DNA from: Flavobacteriales bacterium UBA6969
GTDB taxonomy: Bacteria > Bacteroidota > Bacteroidia > Flavobacteriales_D > Sanyastnellaceae
Assembly (NCBI GenBank): GCA_002448555.1
Contig: DJYV01000068.1
Location: 520-10,717 of the forward strand
Direction: 5' to 3'
DNA length: 10,198 bases
Part shown: in pieces, positions 1 through 6,306 of the stretch
Layout of the letters: each line of letters opens with the position of its first letter
Position numbering within the stretch: the first letter of the stretch is position 1
Made by a program: the position numbers and the translations under genes
Notes under the pieces: generated by a model
Databases searched by the model: none
What the model saw: the letters and a program-made list of their open reading frames with translations, nothing else
What the model was told of the DNA's origin: nothing

Positions 1-2
1 TC

Positions 3-1136
3 AACCTTCCTGTGAGCACCCTGTTTATCAATGAATACCAGCCCAGCAATAGCGCTACTGTTTTCGATGAAAACTTCAACTTCAGCCCTTGGATTGAGGT
101 GTTCAACCCCAATGATTACCAAGTCAACTTGTCCGGATATCAGGTCGAATTGAATGGGGCATCCCATGCTTTCAACAATAACGAACCTTGGAAAACCACC
201 ATCGAAGCAGGGGAGTTCCAAATCTTCTGGATGGACGGAGCCGTTGAACTCGGATCCAACCACATGGCAATGGAATCACAAAGCAGTGGGACCATGCGCT
301 TAATCGGCTATGACGAGACCGTAGTGGATGAAATCGACTACGACCACTCCATCGGCCTAGATGCAAGCAGCGGACGTAGCACAGACGGCTCACCCATGTG
401 GACCACGTTTAACACGCCAACTCCGCACGTTACCAATGCGCTTCAAATCATCGAACCCGCCCAAGTGGTCATCAATGAAGCGCAATCTGACAACTTCATT
501 TCCTACGCCGATCCCGCAGGGGAATTTGATGATTGGATTGAATTGCACAACCCGACATCGCTGCCCATTGACATTGCAGGGTATTTTGTAACCGATCGAT
601 TGGACCGCCCCATGAAATGGCAAGTGCCAGCCACGGCTGGGGACTCGACCATCATTCCTCCCGGGGGATTCTTGGTGCTGTTTGCGGATGAAGACGGCTC
701 ACAAGGTTGGAACCATATGAATTTCAAGTTGAGTTCACAAGGGGAGCCTATTGCCCTGCGATCACCAGATGGCTTCTCCGTTGCTGATTCTGTGTTCATG
801 CCCAGTGTGATGCAAGACCGGTCTTGGGGCCGTCAGTTTGACGCACATCCCAACTGGGTAGAGTTTTTCATCCCCACACCCAATGCAACAAATGGGGCGA
901 ACAGCGTCTTGGAACCGGAAAGCGCTTCTTTGATGTGTTTCCCGAATCCTGTGAGGGCAAACGGGATCGTAACCTTCAACCAGGCAGTCGACATCTATGA
1001 CATGCAAGGGCATTTGGTAAAGTCCACGACTGCTTCAGGCGTATGGAATGCCAACCTCCCCGCAGGAACATATGCCGTGGTAGGTGCGCGTCAGATGCGG
1101 ATGCGCTCGTCGGTGACCAAGCTGCAGATTCAATAA
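3..1136 (+). CDS. Lamin-tail-domain secreted protein with T9SS sorting domain (5' partial)
   Basis: The frame is already open at the left edge (in-frame codons from position 3), so the gene is cut at its 5' end. The GTG at 12 is probably an internal codon, because the first domain starts at once. Numbering from that GTG, residues about 4-140 form one lamin-tail domain (LFINEYQPSNS, then WIEVFNP and LSGYQVELN). Residues about 152-295 form a second (VVINEAQSDN, DDWIELHNP, IDIAGYFVTD, IPPGGFLVLFAD). Residues about 307-374 are a T9SS type A sorting domain (CFPNPV, VDIYDMQGHLV, LPAGTYAVV). Lamin-tail domains are Ig-like beta folds. In bacteria they occur in large exported proteins, sometimes with CotH or nuclease domains, which could lie upstream of the window. 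The T9SS tail implies export across the outer membrane and surface attachment or release. Substrate and role are unknown. No terminator is obvious after the stop. Confidence 0.85.
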   Translation, partial: NLPVSTLFINEYQPSNSATVFDENFNFSPWIEVFNPNDYQVNLSGYQVELNGASHAFNNNEPWKTTIEAGEFQIFWMDGAVELGSNHMAMESQSSGTMRLIGYDETVVDEIDYDHSIGLDASSGRSTDGSPMWTTFNTPTPHVTNALQIIEPAQVVINEAQSDNFISYADPAGEFDDWIELHNPTSLPIDIAGYFVTDRLDRPMKWQVPATAGDSTIIPPGGFLVLFADEDGSQGWNHMNFKLSSQGEPIALRSPDGFSVADSVFMPSVMQDRSWGRQFDAHPNWVEFFIPTPNATNGANSVLEPESASLMCFPNPVRANGIVTFNQAVDIYDMQGHLVKSTTASGVWNANLPAGTYAVVGARQMRMRSSVTKLQIQ

Positions 1137-1144
1137 GGCCTACA

Positions 1145-1179
1145 TTGTTAGGTACTTAAGGAGAATTCCTCTACTTTTG
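1145..1179 (+). promoter_or_regulatory. Probable rpsA promoter (Bacteroidota-type)
   Basis: TACTTTTG at 1172-1179 matches the Bacteroidota -7 consensus TAnnTTTG exactly. A TTG at 1145-1147 is the best -33 candidate, but its 24-nt spacer is slightly longer than the usual 17-23. Transcription would begin near 1185, leaving a leader of about 83 nt before the rpsA ATG at 1268. Confidence 0.6.
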
Positions 1180-1192
1180 CACTCCATTTTAC

Positions 1193-1245
1193 GCTCCGGG
1201 GACACGGAGCCTTTACCACTTTTCTGTTTTTGTCCCGAAACAGAA
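1193..1245 (+). promoter_or_regulatory. Structured rpsA 5' leader: two hairpins
   Basis: Two perfect inverted repeats lie in the leader between the promoter and the rpsA start. The first is GCTCCG (1193-1198) with CGGAGC (1205-1210), a 6-bp stem with a 6-nt loop. The second is TTCTGTTT (1222-1229) with AAACAGAA (1238-1245), an 8-bp stem with an 8-nt loop that a T-G pair could extend by one. The second hairpin ends 22 nt before the ATG. Neither has a T tract placed to terminate transcription. S1 is known to repress its own translation through a structured leader in Escherichia coli; a similar role here is inference only. Confidence 0.4.
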
Positions 1246-1267
1246 TACAAAACCCCTGGGCACAGCC

Positions 1268-3526
1268 ATGAGCGAAGAAACCCAGCAACCCGCGGAGCAA
1301 GAAGAAAACAACGCTCCCCAGGCAGAAAACACTGCCACCCCCGAAGAACAAGTAGAACCAGCAGCTGAAGCACCTGCTCCTGAAACGACGGAAGAAGCTC
1401 CAACGCCTGAAGCCAAAGCAGCACCAGAAGTGCTGAACGAGCGTCCTGCACTTGCAGAGCCCGGTGATTTTGACTGGGATGCATTTGAAGCGGATGTCGA
1501 CGATTACAGCGCTGAAGACCGCGATTCTCTGGAGACTACTTACGAGAATTCGTTGAACCTGATTCAAGAAAAGGAAGTGGTTGACGGAACCATCGTTTCC
1601 ATTACCAAGAAGGAAGTTGTTGTCAACATTGGCTACAAATCGGAAGGCATCGTCAGTGCGAGTGAATTCCGATACAACCCTGACCTGAAGGAAGGCGATG
1701 TCGTTCCCATTTTCGTCGAACGACAAGAAGACAAGAACGGTCAGTTGGTGGTTTCACACCGCACGGCCCGAATCTTCAGCGCCTGGGATAAGATCAACGA
1801 GGCGAAAGAGAAAGACATGATCATCCAAGGGGATGTTAAGTGCCGCACCAAAGGTGGTCTCATCGTAGACATCTTTGGCATTGAGGCGTTCTTGCCCGGT
1901 TCCCAAGTAGATGTGAAGCCCATTCGCGATTTCGATGTTTACGTTGGCAAGCAAATGGACTTCAAGGTTGTCAAAATCAACCAAGAGTTCAAGAACGTCG
2001 TGGTATCACACAAAGCACTCATCGAGGCAGAACTCGAAGAGCAGAAGCGCGTGATCATCAGTGGCTTGGAGAAAGGACAGGTTCTCGAAGGAACGGTCAA
2101 GAACATCACATCTTACGGTGTGTTCGTGGACCTCGGCGGCATCGACGGATTGGTGCACATCACCGACATGTCATGGGGCCGAGTCAGCCACCCAGAAGAG
2201 TTGGTTGAACTTGATCAGCAACTCAACGTTGTTATCCTCGATTTTGATGACGACAAGAAGCGCATTGCCCTTGGCATGAAGCAGTTGACTGCTCACCCAT
2301 GGGATTCAATGACCGAGGACCTCGTCGAAGGTGGTCGCATCAAAGGAAAGGTGGTCGTAATCGCTGATTACGGTGCATTTGTAGAGATTGCTCCTGGCGT
2401 AGAAGGCTTGTTGCACGTTTCTGAGATGAGCTGGTCACAGCACCTCCGCAGCGCACAAGATTTCTTGAGTGTCAGCGACGAAATCGAATGCGTTATCCTC
2501 AACATCGACCGCGAAGACCGCAAGATGTCCCTCGGCTTGAAGCAGTTGAAGCAGGACCCTTGGGCCGAGATCGAAAAACGTTACCCGGTCAACTCCAAGC
2601 AGAAAGGCATCGTTCGCAACTTCACGAACTTTGGCTTGTTCGTTGAGCTCGAAGAAGGCATCGACGGTTTGGTACACATCTCTGACCTCAGCTGGTCGAA
2701 GAAGATCAAGCACCCATCAGAGTTCTGCAGCGTAGGAGACGAGATCGAGGTAGTAGTTCTGGAACTGGACAAGGACAACCGTCGCATGAGCCTCGGACAC
2801 AAGCAGCTCGAGGAGAACCCATGGGAAGTATTCGAAACCATCTTTGCCGTGGGATCGAAGCATGCCGGAACGGTGGTGAAAATGGACGGCAACCAAGCCG
2901 TTGTCGCTTTGCCATACGGACTGGAAGGTTCTTGCCATGTGAAGCACCTCCGCAAAGCGGACGAATCCAACGTAGCTGTTGAAGAAGCAGCAGACTTCGT
3001 AGTACTCGAATTCAACCGCAATGCCAAGCGCATCACAGTAAGCCACACGCGCACCTTTGAGGAAGCCCCAGCCTCTGCTGCACCTTCCAAAGAGCGCAAG
3101 CCACGTTCTGGAGCAGGCAACAACCGCATGATGAATGAGGTGAACGCCAGCGTCGAACGCAGCACGTTCGGCGACCTCGACGTGTTGAGCGCCTTGAAAG
3201 AGCAAATGGACGACAACGACGACGCAGGAGCTGCTGAAGAGCCGAAAGAGGAGAAGAAGCCAGCAAAGAAAGCGGCGGCTAGAAAGCCCGCTGCCAAAAA
3301 GGCTGCGACGAAGAAGGAGGAAGATCCAGAGGCTCCTGAAGCTGAGGCCGCGGAGGCACCCGCTGAAGTAGAGGCAGCAGAGGAGCCTAAGAAGCCCGCT
3401 AAGAAAGCAGCTGCTAAGAAGCCTGCAGCCAAGAAGGCACCGGCAAAGAAGGCACCGGCAAAGAAGAAGGCCAAGAAGGCCGGCGATGCCGATACATCTG
3501 ACGAAGCAGCAAAGGAGGAGAAGTAA
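1268..3526 (+). CDS. rpsA: 30S ribosomal protein S1, with histone-H1-like C-terminal tail
   Basis: Ribosomal protein S1 (752 aa) binds mRNA on the small subunit and promotes translation initiation. This matters in Bacteroidota, where Shine-Dalgarno sites are mostly absent. Residues 1-95 are an acidic Glu/Pro/Ala-rich N-terminal extension. Six S1 OB-fold repeats follow at about 102-166, 184-249, 270-338, 355-424, 442-511 and 527-593. Typical motifs are GVFVDLGGIDGLVHITDMSW and NFGLFVELEEGIDGLVHISD. FGDLDVLSALKEQM (634-647) resembles the usual C-terminal end of Bacteroidota S1. After it comes an extra tail of about 105 residues: basic KKPAKKAA-type blocks (663-683 and 708-737) alternating with acidic blocks (684-706 and 738-752). 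The ATG at 1268 is preferred because the acidic extension starts directly and a promoter lies upstream. The gene appears to be a single transcription unit bounded by its own promoter and terminator. Confidence 0.97.
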   Translation: MSEETQQPAEQEENNAPQAENTATPEEQVEPAAEAPAPETTEEAPTPEAKAAPEVLNERPALAEPGDFDWDAFEADVDDYSAEDRDSLETTYENSLNLIQEKEVVDGTIVSITKKEVVVNIGYKSEGIVSASEFRYNPDLKEGDVVPIFVERQEDKNGQLVVSHRTARIFSAWDKINEAKEKDMIIQGDVKCRTKGGLIVDIFGIEAFLPGSQVDVKPIRDFDVYVGKQMDFKVVKINQEFKNVVVSHKALIEAELEEQKRVIISGLEKGQVLEGTVKNITSYGVFVDLGGIDGLVHITDMSWGRVSHPEELVELDQQLNVVILDFDDDKKRIALGMKQLTAHPWDSMTEDLVEGGRIKGKVVVIADYGAFVEIAPGVEGLLHVSEMSWSQHLRSAQDFLSVSDEIECVILNIDREDRKMSLGLKQLKQDPWAEIEKRYPVNSKQKGIVRNFTNFGLFVELEEGIDGLVHISDLSWSKKIKHPSEFCSVGDEIEVVVLELDKDNRRMSLGHKQLEENPWEVFETIFAVGSKHAGTVVKMDGNQAVVALPYGLEGSCHVKHLRKADESNVAVEEAADFVVLEFNRNAKRITVSHTRTFEEAPASAAPSKERKPRSGAGNNRMMNEVNASVERSTFGDLDVLSALKEQMDDNDDAGAAEEPKEEKKPAKKAAARKPAAKKAATKKEEDPEAPEAEAAEAPAEVEAAEEPKKPAKKAAAKKPAAKKAPAKKAPAKKKAKKAGDADTSDEAAKEEK
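3431..3460 (+). repeat. Perfect 15-bp tandem duplication in the S1 tail
   Basis: The 15-mer AAGAAGGCACCGGCA occurs twice in tandem without mismatch (3431-3445 and 3446-3460), encoding KKAPA twice. It lies inside a longer degenerate stretch of Lys/Ala/Pro codons (about 3250-3480). Identity at the DNA level suggests recent expansion by slippage or unequal recombination. Confidence 0.85.
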
Positions 3527-3547
3527 TTCATTTCCCGCGCTAAATGA

Positions 3548-3578
3548 AAAAAGGGAGGCCCTATGGGTTTCCCTTTTT
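3548..3578 (+). terminator. Rho-independent terminator of rpsA
   Basis: The stem AAAAAGGGAGGCCC (3548-3561) pairs with GGGTTTCCCTTTTT (3565-3578) around a TAT triloop, giving 14 pairs of which two are G-T. A T-rich run (3574-3582, CTTTTTCTTT context) follows the GC core. It begins 21 nt after the rpsA stop and ends just before the pyrR -7 box, insulating pyrR from rpsA transcription. Confidence 0.85.
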
Positions 3579-3587
3579 CTTTGCCCG

Positions 3588-3595
3588 TATCTTTG
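3588..3595 (+). promoter_or_regulatory. pyrR promoter -7 element
   Basis: TATCTTTG is an exact match to TAnnTTTG and is followed by CA, as at other promoters in this window. No clean -33 TTG exists at the expected distance; the nearest match is TTTC at 3568-3571, inside the rpsA terminator hairpin. The predicted transcription start falls at about 3601-3603, essentially at the pyrR ATG at 3602, so the message would be leaderless or nearly so. Confidence 0.6.
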
Positions 3596-3601
3596 CAGTC
3601 G

Positions 3602-4147
3602 ATGGTTTCACAAGTCCTCATGGATGAAGCGCTTTTCGAGCGTGTTGTCGACCGGTTGGCGCACCAGCTGCTCGAACACCATGATTTCAATCACTCTGAC
3701 CTTATTGGCCTCCAACTTCGTGGATACTGGTTTGCCCAGGTATTGCAACGCCGTTTGCACGAACTCCTTCCGGATGTCGACATCAACTGTGGAGGGTTGG
3801 ATGTGACATTCCACCGGGATGATTTTCGCCGGAGGGAAAAACCGCTGAGTCCCTCTTCAACCCACATGGACTTTTTGGTCGAAAACCGGCACGTGATTTT
3901 GGTCGATGACGTTCTTTTTACGGGAAGGACAATCCGCGCAGGAATGGATGCATTGCTGGCTCACGGACGGCCCAAATCCGTGCAACTACTCGTCCTTGTG
4001 GACCGCCGTTTTCAGCGAGAACTCCCCATTGAGCCGCAATACGTCGGCAAAACCATCGATAGCATTGATTGCGAATACGTGCAAGTGACGCAAGAGGAGG
4101 GGTCTGATCAATGCCGAGTTATGCTTCTAAATGAAAAGCCGGAATGA
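3602..4147 (+). CDS. pyrR: PyrR: bifunctional pyrimidine regulatory protein / uracil phosphoribosyltransferase
   Basis: A 181-aa phosphoribosyltransferase-fold protein of the PyrR family. In Bacillus, PyrR binds pyr mRNA in response to UMP/UTP and also makes UMP from uracil and PRPP (EC 2.4.2.9). The PRPP-binding motif VILVDDVLFTGRT is at residues 98-110. Other family blocks are VTFHRDDF (68-75), GRPKSVQLLVLVDRR (122-136) and LPIEPQYVGKTIDS (141-154), all of the Bacteroidota subtype. The TRG of the Bacillus GIKTRG loop is LRG here (residues 39-41). The ATG at 3602 is chosen because it aligns with the Bacillus N-terminus and follows the promoter; the in-frame ATG at 3563 lies inside the terminator hairpin, and an ATG at 3620 is a weaker alternative. 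The gene overlaps pyrB by ATGA, implying coupled translation. RNA-binding regulation was not shown here. Confidence 0.93.
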   Translation: MVSQVLMDEALFERVVDRLAHQLLEHHDFNHSDLIGLQLRGYWFAQVLQRRLHELLPDVDINCGGLDVTFHRDDFRRREKPLSPSSTHMDFLVENRHVILVDDVLFTGRTIRAGMDALLAHGRPKSVQLLVLVDRRFQRELPIEPQYVGKTIDSIDCEYVQVTQEEGSDQCRVMLLNEKPE

Positions 4148-5076
4148 ATCACCTTAGCGTTCGTCACCTCACCGGCATCCGCGGCCTAACGCTCAACGAC
4201 ATCGAGCTCATCTTCCAAGCAGCGAAGGAGTTTAAAGAGGTCATCAACCGACCCATTAAGAAGGTGCCCTCCCTGCGGGACCTGACCATCGCGAATTTGT
4301 TCTTTGAAAACTCAACGCGAACCCGACTATCCTTTGAACTGGCCGAAAAGCGGCTGAGTGCAGACGTGGTCAACTTTTCTTCTGCAAGCAGTTCCGTCAA
4401 AAAAGGGGAAACCCTTGTGGACACCGTAAATAACATCCTCGCGATGAAGGTGGACCTAGTGGTCATGCGCCATCCCCATCCCGGGGCTCCACAATTTCTG
4501 GCGAACAAGGTCGACACCATCGTGGTCAATGCGGGTGACGGCACCCACGAACATCCCACCCAAGCCTTATTGGATGCGTTTAGCATGACGGAGCGGCTCG
4601 GAGATGTGCGCGGCAAAAACATTGCCATCGTTGGTGACATTCGGCACTCACGTGTAGCCATTAGCAACATTTTGTGCCTCCAATTGCTCGGCGCAAATGT
4701 GCGCGTTTGCGGTCCAAAAACACTGATCCCAAAACACATAGCGACAATGGGGGTAGAGGTCAGTCATGATTTGGATGAAACCTTGGCCTGGTGCGATGTG
4801 GCAAATATGTTGCGCATTCAACTCGAGCGCCAAGATGAACATGCGGTACCGTATTTCCCCACGTTACGAGAATACGCTGCAGGATTTGGGCTCGACAAGA
4901 CACGACTTGATCGACTGGACAAAGAAATTACAATCATGCATCCGGGGCCCATCAACCGTGGTGTTGAAATTACCAGTGCGGTCGCGGACAGCGATCATGC
5001 CATCATCCTCGATCAAGTCGAAAACGGAGTAGCCGTGCGCATGGCCGTTCTTTATCTGTTGGCATCGAACAAGTAA
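4144..5076 (+). CDS. pyrB: Aspartate carbamoyltransferase catalytic subunit
   Basis: Aspartate transcarbamylase (EC 2.1.3.2), 310 aa, condenses carbamoyl phosphate and L-aspartate to N-carbamoyl-L-aspartate, the committed step of pyrimidine synthesis in the cytoplasm. The carbamoyl-phosphate loop FFENSTRTRLSFE is at 53-65 (STRTR at 57-61). The mobile SSSVKKGET loop with its active-site lysine is at 82-90. VVMRHPHPGA (106-115), HEHPTQALLDAF (135-146), VGDIRHSRV (163-171), MLRIQLERQ (222-230) and HPGPINRGVEI (266-276) complete the active-site set, so the enzyme looks intact. Length is normal for the family. The start overlaps the pyrR stop (ATGA), so the two are co-transcribed and probably translationally coupled. 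No pyrI-like regulatory subunit is present in the window. Confidence 0.97.
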   Translation: MNHLSVRHLTGIRGLTLNDIELIFQAAKEFKEVINRPIKKVPSLRDLTIANLFFENSTRTRLSFELAEKRLSADVVNFSSASSSVKKGETLVDTVNNILAMKVDLVVMRHPHPGAPQFLANKVDTIVVNAGDGTHEHPTQALLDAFSMTERLGDVRGKNIAIVGDIRHSRVAISNILCLQLLGANVRVCGPKTLIPKHIATMGVEVSHDLDETLAWCDVANMLRIQLERQDEHAVPYFPTLREYAAGFGLDKTRLDRLDKEITIMHPGPINRGVEITSAVADSDHAIILDQVENGVAVRMAVLYLLASNK

Positions 5077-5113
5077 CTGCGATTCTGCTATATTTACAGC
5101 ATACATCTGATTC

Positions 5114-5494
5114 ATGAAGTTCACAACTGAAATCCGCGATCAAATCGCAATCATCACTTCCCACGTGGAAAAGTTGGATGCATTGCATGCACCCGAACTA
5201 AAAGGAGAGCTCGTGCGTGTTTCCAAGGAAGGAACGAAGTACATGGTACTCGACTTGACCGAATCTCGCTACTGTGATAGTTCTGGACTAAGCGCGGTTC
5301 TCATTGGTAACCGCCAATGCCGAGATGCCGAAGGGCATTTTGTGTTGACCGGCCTTCAGCCATCTGTGGAGAAATTGGTTCAAATCAGTCAGCTCGACAA
5401 GGTTTTGACCATTGTCCCCACCGCATCAGAGGGATTTGACCTGCTGGTCATGGAAATCACCGAATCAGAATTAAACGATTCAGATAACGACTAA
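5114..5494 (+). CDS. STAS-domain protein, anti-sigma-factor antagonist type
   Basis: A 126-aa single STAS domain of the SpoIIAA/RsbV class. In the known systems such a protein is phosphorylated by an anti-sigma kinase; when unphosphorylated it sequesters that kinase and frees a sigma factor or other partner. The strand MVLDLTESRYCDSSGLSAVL (44-63) carries the DSSGLS motif. Ser56, the first serine after Asp55, aligns with the phosphorylated Ser58 of Bacillus SpoIIAA. The C-terminus (about 114-126) is a short acidic tail. The gene starts 37 nt after pyrB and ends 11 nt before the next gene, consistent with one operon. No switch kinase or PP2C phosphatase is nearby, so partners are unknown. Confidence 0.88.
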   Translation: MKFTTEIRDQIAIITSHVEKLDALHAPELKGELVRVSKEGTKYMVLDLTESRYCDSSGLSAVLIGNRQCRDAEGHFVLTGLQPSVEKLVQISQLDKVLTIVPTASEGFDLLVMEITESELNDSDND

Positions 5495-5505
5495 GACCTG
5501 TATTT

Positions 5506-6279
5506 ATGAAATATTTTACGCTACTTGTTGCCTTGTTTGCATTCCTTGCCGGACAGGCACAGTGTGAGCCCGATTTTGATTTTGGTGAAGCAGAATGGGG
5601 AGCATCTCCTGACGCCTCTGTTGGTGAGCAATTTGACACCGCGTATGTAGATGAACCCTACGCTGACGTGTTCCACGTGTTGGTTCCAACCGACGCATCT
5701 GCAATTGACCCCTTGTTCCAACTTCCATTGGACTCCGTAATCTTGACGGAAGTCATCCTGACGGATACCGTTTCTTTGGAGCAATACACATTGACCGACA
5801 TTGGCCTTGAAATCGTTTGCAACAACCTCGGTTCTTCGCCGGATCCCTGCACCTTAATGGCTGGTGCTCAGTACTGCGCCTCTTTGGAAGGGACGCCTAC
5901 AGCTGGTGGCGTATTCCAGATGAGCTTGGATGTGGCCGCTTGGGTGACCGTCTTTGGCGTAGGAGTTGCCCAGCCCTATTCGTTTGCCGGGTACATTTTG
6001 GATGTCATCGGTGAGCCCATCAACCAGGTTGGCGACATGCAAGCCAACGATTGGTCCGTATACCCCAATCCTGCAAATGAGGTTTTGACCGTTCAAAAGG
6101 CCTCACCCGATGCATGGGTAGAAGTGTACAATGTGGCCGGTCAAATAATGCCTGTTAACAGCAATCAAGCGACAAGCCATGTCCTGTTAGAAACGGCGTC
6201 CTGGGTCAACGGGCTGTACTTCGTTGTGCACCACGACGCTGCTGGCACCAGTACACGGCGAGTGGTCGTCCAGCACTGA
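5506..6279 (+). CDS. Secreted T9SS type A sorting-domain protein, function unknown
   Basis: A 257-aa exported protein. Residues 1-19 form a signal peptide (basic start, hydrophobic LLVALFAFLAG, cleavage likely near AQA/Q). The residues before Cys20 do not make a lipobox, so it is not a convincing lipoprotein. The middle region (about 45-170) is beta-rich. Cys105, Cys115 and Cys124 lie close together, and LEGTPTAGGVFQMSL (127-141) resembles the putative Ig-like modules common in Bacteroidota surface proteins. Residues about 180-257 are the T9SS type A sorting domain (WSVYPNPANEVLTV, VEVYNVAGQIM, NGLYFVV). It starts 11 nt after the STAS stop, probably within the same transcript. No enzymatic motif is visible; an adhesin-like or structural role is possible. 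Confidence 0.85.
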   Translation: MKYFTLLVALFAFLAGQAQCEPDFDFGEAEWGASPDASVGEQFDTAYVDEPYADVFHVLVPTDASAIDPLFQLPLDSVILTEVILTDTVSLEQYTLTDIGLEIVCNNLGSSPDPCTLMAGAQYCASLEGTPTAGGVFQMSLDVAAWVTVFGVGVAQPYSFAGYILDVIGEPINQVGDMQANDWSVYPNPANEVLTVQKASPDAWVEVYNVAGQIMPVNSNQATSHVLLETASWVNGLYFVVHHDAAGTSTRRVVVQH

Positions 6280-6306
6280 GTCCAATCAGTTACTCCGGGT
6301 TGACTC

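Noticed and set aside
3250..3480. S1-tail repeats as a CRISPR-like or mobile repeat
   Set aside because: The repeats are degenerate Lys/Ala codons with no spacers, within an intact reading frame.
3563..3601. Upstream in-frame ATG as the pyrR start (13 extra residues)
   Set aside because: It lies inside the rpsA terminator hairpin and upstream of the predicted transcription start, and the extra residues do not match PyrR N-termini.
2581..3690. Long antisense open frame (369 codons) opposite rpsA, pyrR start and the S1 tail
   Set aside because: It is low-complexity Ala/Phe/Ser sequence mirroring the Lys/Ala/Glu codons of the S1 tail. It has no recognisable domain and overlaps a certain gene.
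5089..5096. TATATTTA before the STAS gene as a promoter
   Set aside because: It lacks the final G of TAnnTTTG, and the nearest TTG is 27 nt upstream. The gene is more likely read from the pyr transcript.
5554..5565. Cys20 of the secreted protein as a lipoprotein anchor
   Set aside because: The preceding residues (GQAQ) do not form a lipobox, and the protein already has a T9SS sorting domain.
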